Assembly (NCBI GenBank): GCA_030426805.1
Contig: JAUHXU010000002.1
Coordinates: forward strand, 434,001-498,000
From: a bacterium
Lineage (GTDB): Bacteria; Planctomycetota; JAFGQW01
Length of the DNA: 64,000 nucleotides
Direction: 5' to 3'
Part shown: positions 60,368 to 64,000 of the stretch, in pieces
Position numbering within the stretch: position 1 is the stretch's first letter
Layout of the letters: every line of letters starts with the position of its first letter
Notes under the pieces: model-generated
What the model saw: only the letters and a program-made list of their open reading frames with translations
What the model was told of the DNA's origin: nothing
The model's database searches: none
Made by a program: the position numbers and the translations under genes

Positions 60368-62002
60368 TCAGTCGCGGGGTGCGGGGTGGCACGCGTGCAT
60401 CCCGCCGATCGGCGCGGCGCAGCGATAGATCGGTGCGGTGACCGGCGCTCGGCTCCACTGGTGTGCGAGGTGGCGGTCGAGCAGCCCCCACGCGAGCAGG
60501 CCGTCGTGGACCTCCGGGTCGAGCAGTTCGATCGCGAGGCGGCCGAGCGGCTGCGCGGTCGGCACGTAGAACGAACCGGTGTCCAGCGCGAGCTCGATCC
60601 GCTTCACGTCGATCGTGGCCTTCTGCAGGCGGACGCCCTGGAAGAGCCGGTCGGCGGCATCGATCTCGCGGATCCGGCACGCGTCGGCGGCGATCGTCTG
60701 CGGCGACGTGAGCCGATACACGCGGATGCCGTGACGTGCGAGGTGGTCGGCGACGTCGACGAATCCGGGACCGAACGCGTAGCCCGCCGGGGCCGGGACG
60801 CTGCGGGTCCCTTTGAACCCGAGGTAGCACGGCCCCACGTAGTCCTTCGCGACGTCCTGGTCGGTGGGGCGGGGGCTCCGTCGCAACGTCTCCTCGGTGA
60901 CCTCGTAGCCGAGCAATCGCTGCGGCTTCTCCCACGCGCAGCGCTCGATCTCCACGGCGAACGTCGCGTCCTCGCGTTCCCGGCTCGCGCGGCGGTCGGC
61001 CTCGCGCGTCAACGTTCGGATGCGGTCGCGGTGCGCGACACAGCGGTCGAGCGTCGCGGTGACGAAGCGGCGGGTCACGTCGACGCGCGTGCGGAACTCG
61101 CGGTAGGCGTACGCCTCGACGAGGATCCCGATGCGGTTGCGAAGACCGTAGTAGTTCGAGCAGAACCGGCCTTCCCAGCCGAACGTCGCCCACCCTTTCG
61201 CCGGGTCGCGGCGGTCGACGAAGTTGCCGTAGAAGAACGTCTCGTAGTCGGGGCGGATCGCATCGCCGACTTCGGCGAGGAGCGTCCGCTCGGCGAACGT
61301 CTGGACGGTGCGGTCGGCGTTGGGGTGGTTGCTCGCGGCGTAGGTCAGCGCCCAGCGGTGCTTGCTGCCGTTGGTCGTGTGCAGGTCGAGCAGCACGTGC
61401 GGATCCCACGTGCGGAACAGCGCGAGCGAGGCGCGCGTCTCGGGCGCGACGTTCTTCATGTAGTCGCGGTTGAGGTCGAGGTTCTGCGCGTTCGGACGCA
61501 CGCCGACGCCGCCGGTCGGGCCGATTTGCTGACGGCGGTGCTGCGGCGAGATCCGTTCGTTGCCGTCGGTGTTGTAGATCGGGGCGACGAGGAGCACGAG
61601 GTGCTCGCGCCACGCCGCGTGCGCACCGCCGGCGATCTCGCGCAGCAGCATCTGGCACGCCTCTTTGCCCTCGACCTCGCCGGCGTGGATGTTCGCCTGC
61701 ACGTAGCAGACGAGCCGTCCCGACGCATGGGCTGCGGTCGGCGTGCGCAGGTGCGGCGGCGCGACGACGACGAGCGGGATGCGCCGCCCCTCGACGCTCG
61801 TGCCCATCCAGCACAGCTCCATCGCCGAGGAGTCGGTCGCGATCGAGCCGAGAAACTCGACGACGTCGCGATAGGTGGACGTCTCGGCGTAGTCGCTGCG
61901 CTCCGCGCGGGTCAGCGGTTTCGGGGCAGCCGGTGCCTGGGCGTCGACCGGGCCGGCCCAGAGTGCGAATGCCGCAGTGAGGGCGAGCGAGACTCGATAC
62001 AC
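60368..62002 (-). CDS. M14-family zinc carboxypeptidase
   Basis: A 544-residue secreted metallocarboxypeptidase. Zinc ligands are His106 and Glu109 in NIHAGEVEGKEA and His208 in LLDLHTTNG. The substrate-binding NLDLNRDYMK follows. The catalytic Glu is probably in RIGILVEAYAYREF. The signal peptide is YRVSLALTAAFALWAGPVDA. The GTG at 62002 is chosen because GGAGG lies six bases upstream; the long in-frame extension is a composition artefact. The C-terminal ~180 residues are an accessory beta-domain. It would trim C-terminal residues from extracellular peptides, perhaps in the same nutrient route as the S46 peptidase. Confidence 0.88.
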   Translation of the reverse strand: MYRVSLALTAAFALWAGPVDAQAPAAPKPLTRAERSDYAETSTYRDVVEFLGSIATDSSAMELCWMGTSVEGRRIPLVVVAPPHLRTPTAAHASGRLVCYVQANIHAGEVEGKEACQMLLREIAGGAHAAWREHLVLLVAPIYNTDGNERISPQHRRQQIGPTGGVGVRPNAQNLDLNRDYMKNVAPETRASLALFRTWDPHVLLDLHTTNGSKHRWALTYAASNHPNADRTVQTFAERTLLAEVGDAIRPDYETFFYGNFVDRRDPAKGWATFGWEGRFCSNYYGLRNRIGILVEAYAYREFRTRVDVTRRFVTATLDRCVAHRDRIRTLTREADRRASREREDATFAVEIERCAWEKPQRLLGYEVTEETLRRSPRPTDQDVAKDYVGPCYLGFKGTRSVPAPAGYAFGPGFVDVADHLARHGIRVYRLTSPQTIAADACRIREIDAADRLFQGVRLQKATIDVKRIELALDTGSFYVPTAQPLGRLAIELLDPEVHDGLLAWGLLDRHLAHQWSRAPVTAPIYRCAAPIGGMHACHPAPRD

Positions 62003-62046
62003 GGCGCTTCCTCCGATCGGTTCACGAAGTCCGCGCCATGCTATCG

Positions 62047-63348
62047 TCAGCGCACGTCGACCACCAGAAGCGGCGTCAGATCGTTGCCGGCGCTGTGCGC
62101 GACGAGTGTCTGCATGTAGATGCGCGTCGGCGGCAGCCCCGACGGGATCGGCACCGACAGCGAGGCCGAGCCGGTCGAGCCGAGAACGCCGAGTTGAATC
62201 GGCGCGAACGGCAGTCCGATCTGCAGCGTGCCGTTGATGCCCGGCAGCGGGATCGCGCCGCCGGCGAGCGGACTGTAGGCCCAGATCGCCACGCCGCCCG
62301 GCTGGCCGATCGCGACGATCGTGGCGGCGCCTCCCGGGCGCGCCGAGCCGGCGACGTACCCGGCCGACGCGAACTCGTCGGCGCCGATGTCCACCGTCGT
62401 GCCGGCGATGCGCGGCATGCCGTCGATGTCGGTGACCGCGAGGTTGGGCGCGTTGGCGTTGCCGGCGTCCCGGCACGGCGACGTCGCCTCGATGTGTGCG
62501 TCGTCGGCGTCGAACGCGGTGAACAACGGGTCGCTGGTCAGGATGTTCGTCCCGGTCCAGCCGCCCTCGATCGTGCTGAACGACGCATCGACGCGTCCGC
62601 CGGTCGCGGAGATCGCGATCTGCGGGCCGTTGAGTGCCTTGTTGCGCCACAGGATCGTGTTGTGGAGGTCCGTGCGTCCGCCGGCCTGGTAGATCGCGCC
62701 GCCCACCTGGGTGCCGTCGTTGCCGGTGAAGGTGCAGTTCGTGAACAGCGCGGTGCTGCCCCCGAGGTAGCAGGCGCCGCCGATGGGGGCGACGTTGCGG
62801 GTGAACACGCAGTTGACGAACGTCGGGCTGGACGGGCCGACGAACGCCGCGGCACCCGCGTGGGCCGAACTCGTGTTGTCGATGAATGCGCACCCTTCGA
62901 GATAGGGTGAGGCGCTGAGTTCGCCGTAGAGGCCGGCGCCGAAGACGCTGGCACCGTTTCGCATCACGCGCAGGTCGATCAGGGTCGGCGACGCGGCGCT
63001 GAGGAAGATCCCGCCGCCGCTGGTCACCGCGGTGCCGCCGGTGATCGTGAAGCCGATCAAGCGGCTCGTCGACGTCTCGGACGACGTGAATCGCACGACG
63101 GGGCCGACCATCGAGGCGTCGATCGTCGTCGCGCGCGAACCGGCCACGCCGCGCACCTCGATCGCCTTGCCCTTGAAGTCGATCTGCTCGAGGTAGAGGC
63201 CGGGGGAGACGAGGACCGTCGTGCCCGGCGTGGCGGCGTCGATCGCCTGTTGGATCGTGGGCTGATCGTTGGGCACGCGGATGACCTGCGATGTCGACAG
63301 CGAAGCGCAGACCAGGACGAAGGACAGTGTGGCGAGTGTGCGGCGCAT
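62047..63348 (-). CDS. Secreted right-handed parallel beta-helix protein
   Basis: A 433-residue exported protein with signal peptide MRRTLATLSFVLVCASLSTS. The N-terminal QPTIQQAIDAATPGTTVLVS, then GLYLEQIDFKGKAIEVRG, is the usual beginning of pectate-lyase-like beta helices. Rungs such as GGGIFLSAASPTLIDLRVM, FVNCVFTRNVAPIGGACYLG and FTNCTFTGNDGTQVGGAIYQ run to about residue 330. The C-terminal ~100 residues are a divergent form of the shared module. GGAAGG precedes the ATG. Such proteins bind or cleave polysaccharides; no catalytic residues can be assigned. Confidence 0.85.
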   Translation of the reverse strand: MRRTLATLSFVLVCASLSTSQVIRVPNDQPTIQQAIDAATPGTTVLVSPGLYLEQIDFKGKAIEVRGVAGSRATTIDASMVGPVVRFTSSETSTSRLIGFTITGGTAVTSGGGIFLSAASPTLIDLRVMRNGASVFGAGLYGELSASPYLEGCAFIDNTSSAHAGAAAFVGPSSPTFVNCVFTRNVAPIGGACYLGGSTALFTNCTFTGNDGTQVGGAIYQAGGRTDLHNTILWRNKALNGPQIAISATGGRVDASFSTIEGGWTGTNILTSDPLFTAFDADDAHIEATSPCRDAGNANAPNLAVTDIDGMPRIAGTTVDIGADEFASAGYVAGSARPGGAATIVAIGQPGGVAIWAYSPLAGGAIPLPGINGTLQIGLPFAPIQLGVLGSTGSASLSVPIPSGLPPTRIYMQTLVAHSAGNDLTPLLVVDVR

Positions 63349-63482
63349 GGCCTTCCTCTTCCTCTTCTTGCGGTTCCGGGATGCCGTCGAAGGGTTAGAT
63401 GCCCTGTGTCACCGCGGCCAGTCGAATCCGCGGCCGGCTTCGCGCTGGTGGGGCGCCGGGTCGCGTGGTAGAACCGACGCGC

Positions 63483-64000
63483 ATGAGACCAATCTCACTC
63501 GTGTTCTTCGCGCTCGGCGGCCTGTTCGCCGTGCTTCGCGTCGTCCTCGGCGTGGCCGGCGTCGACATCGGTGCCGAGGCGTTCGCCGCCGACAGCGGCC
63601 CGTTCACGTGGGCCCATCTGCTCGACACCGCGGCGGGATGTTCGATCGCGATCGGCGTGTTGCAGCTGCGGTTCGGCCTCGCGACGAAGATCGTGCTCGG
63701 CCTCGTGCTCGGCCTCGCATTCGGCTTCTACGCGAAGTTCGCGGAACTCGACGCGTCGGTGATCAAGCCGGTCGGCGAGATGTTCCTCAAGCTGATCACG
63801 ATGATCGTCGTGCCGCTCGTGTTCGCGTCGCTGTTGTCGGGCGTCGCGAGCCTCGGTGACGTCGGCAAGCTCGCGCGCTTCGGCTCGAAGACGATCGCGT
63901 ATTACATCGTGACGACCTGCATCGCCGTGACGATCGGCCTCGTCGCGGCGAACCTGTTCAAGCCCGGAGCCGATCTCGATACGTCGGTGCGCGACGACAT
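63483..64000 (+). CDS. Dicarboxylate/amino-acid:cation symporter (SLC1/DAACS), 5' part only
   Basis: An open frame of 172 codons continuing past the window. From about residue 72 it follows the SLC1 glutamate/dicarboxylate transporter pattern: TKIVLGLVLGLAFGFYAKF, then KPVGEMFLKLITMIVVPLVF and ASLLSGVASLGDVGKLARFG. These carriers import Glu, Asp or C4-dicarboxylates with Na+ or H+. About 70 residues with an extra hydrophobic segment (LVFFALGGLFAVLRVVLGVA) precede the normal N terminus, so the first ATG might be a long start or an extra helix. It is divergent from the beta-helix gene. Confidence 0.85.
   Translation, partial: MRPISLVFFALGGLFAVLRVVLGVAGVDIGAEAFAADSGPFTWAHLLDTAAGCSIAIGVLQLRFGLATKIVLGLVLGLAFGFYAKFAELDASVIKPVGEMFLKLITMIVVPLVFASLLSGVASLGDVGKLARFGSKTIAYYIVTTCIAVTIGLVAANLFKPGADLDTSVRDD

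Noticed and set aside
58650..61814. A single 1054-codon gene covering the toroid protein and more
   Set aside because: Its N-terminal half is the out-of-frame shadow of the M14 carboxypeptidase; the signal peptide at 60326 marks the true start.

Overview
The window is a GC-rich bacterial chromosome segment, most likely from a planctomycete (Planctomycetota). Pointers are a DUF1580 protein, a double-length UvrA, many signal-peptide proteins sharing a C-terminal beta module (FG-GAP, SBBP and parallel-beta-helix types), and frequent ATGA/GTGA stop-start overlaps. No rRNA, ribosomal or other phylogenetic marker is present, so the assignment is an inference.

Left part (1-10062). A gene cut by the window edge encodes a secreted helical protein coupled to a DUF4344 metallopeptidase. 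Next come two secreted proteins separated by a good intrinsic terminator, a small membrane protein, four tandem paralogues of an unrecognised secreted family (here the VDFS family, after its shared VDFSxPP motif), and a lipoprotein.

Island (10165-17922). A 46-bp direct repeat, which is the 3' part of tRNA-Trp, bounds an integrated element of about 7.8 kb. The intact tRNA-Trp lies at the right end next to a tyrosine integrase. The element carries an ABC-three-component defence-type operon (ATPase, middle component, Mrr-like nuclease effector), an HUH-type Rep protein, a DUF1580 protein, an unknown protein and a fifth VDFS paralogue. This is the strongest candidate for an under-described system here.

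Middle (18029-41174). The segment holds a secreted propeller-like protein, an 1846-residue UvrA, two small lipoproteins, an S46 peptidase overlapping a HEAT/vWA protein, a HigBA-like toxin-antitoxin remnant with a truncated toxin, and a run of four secreted proteins (two SBBP seven-bladed propellers, a PD40-type propeller and an unknown one). A DUF4438 protein follows. A long structured inverted-repeat region then precedes a glutaryl-CoA-dehydrogenase-like gene.

Right part (41679-64000). Glutaryl-CoA dehydrogenase and a biotin-dependent carboxyltransferase subunit suggest acyl-CoA metabolism. The carboxyltransferase is followed by an oxaloacetate-decarboxylase-alpha homologue that has lost its biotin lysine and key catalytic residues. 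Three ATP-grasp ligases surround glycogen synthase; two of them are translationally coupled to an ADP-ribosylglycohydrolase-family protein. The end holds a coupled membrane glycosyltransferase and alpha/alpha-toroid protein, an M14 carboxypeptidase, a beta-helix protein and the start of an SLC1-type symporter.

Small or non-ATG genes were read directly from the sequence; start choices rest mainly on Shine-Dalgarno motifs and signal peptides. Family names are by recognition of motifs, not by database search.
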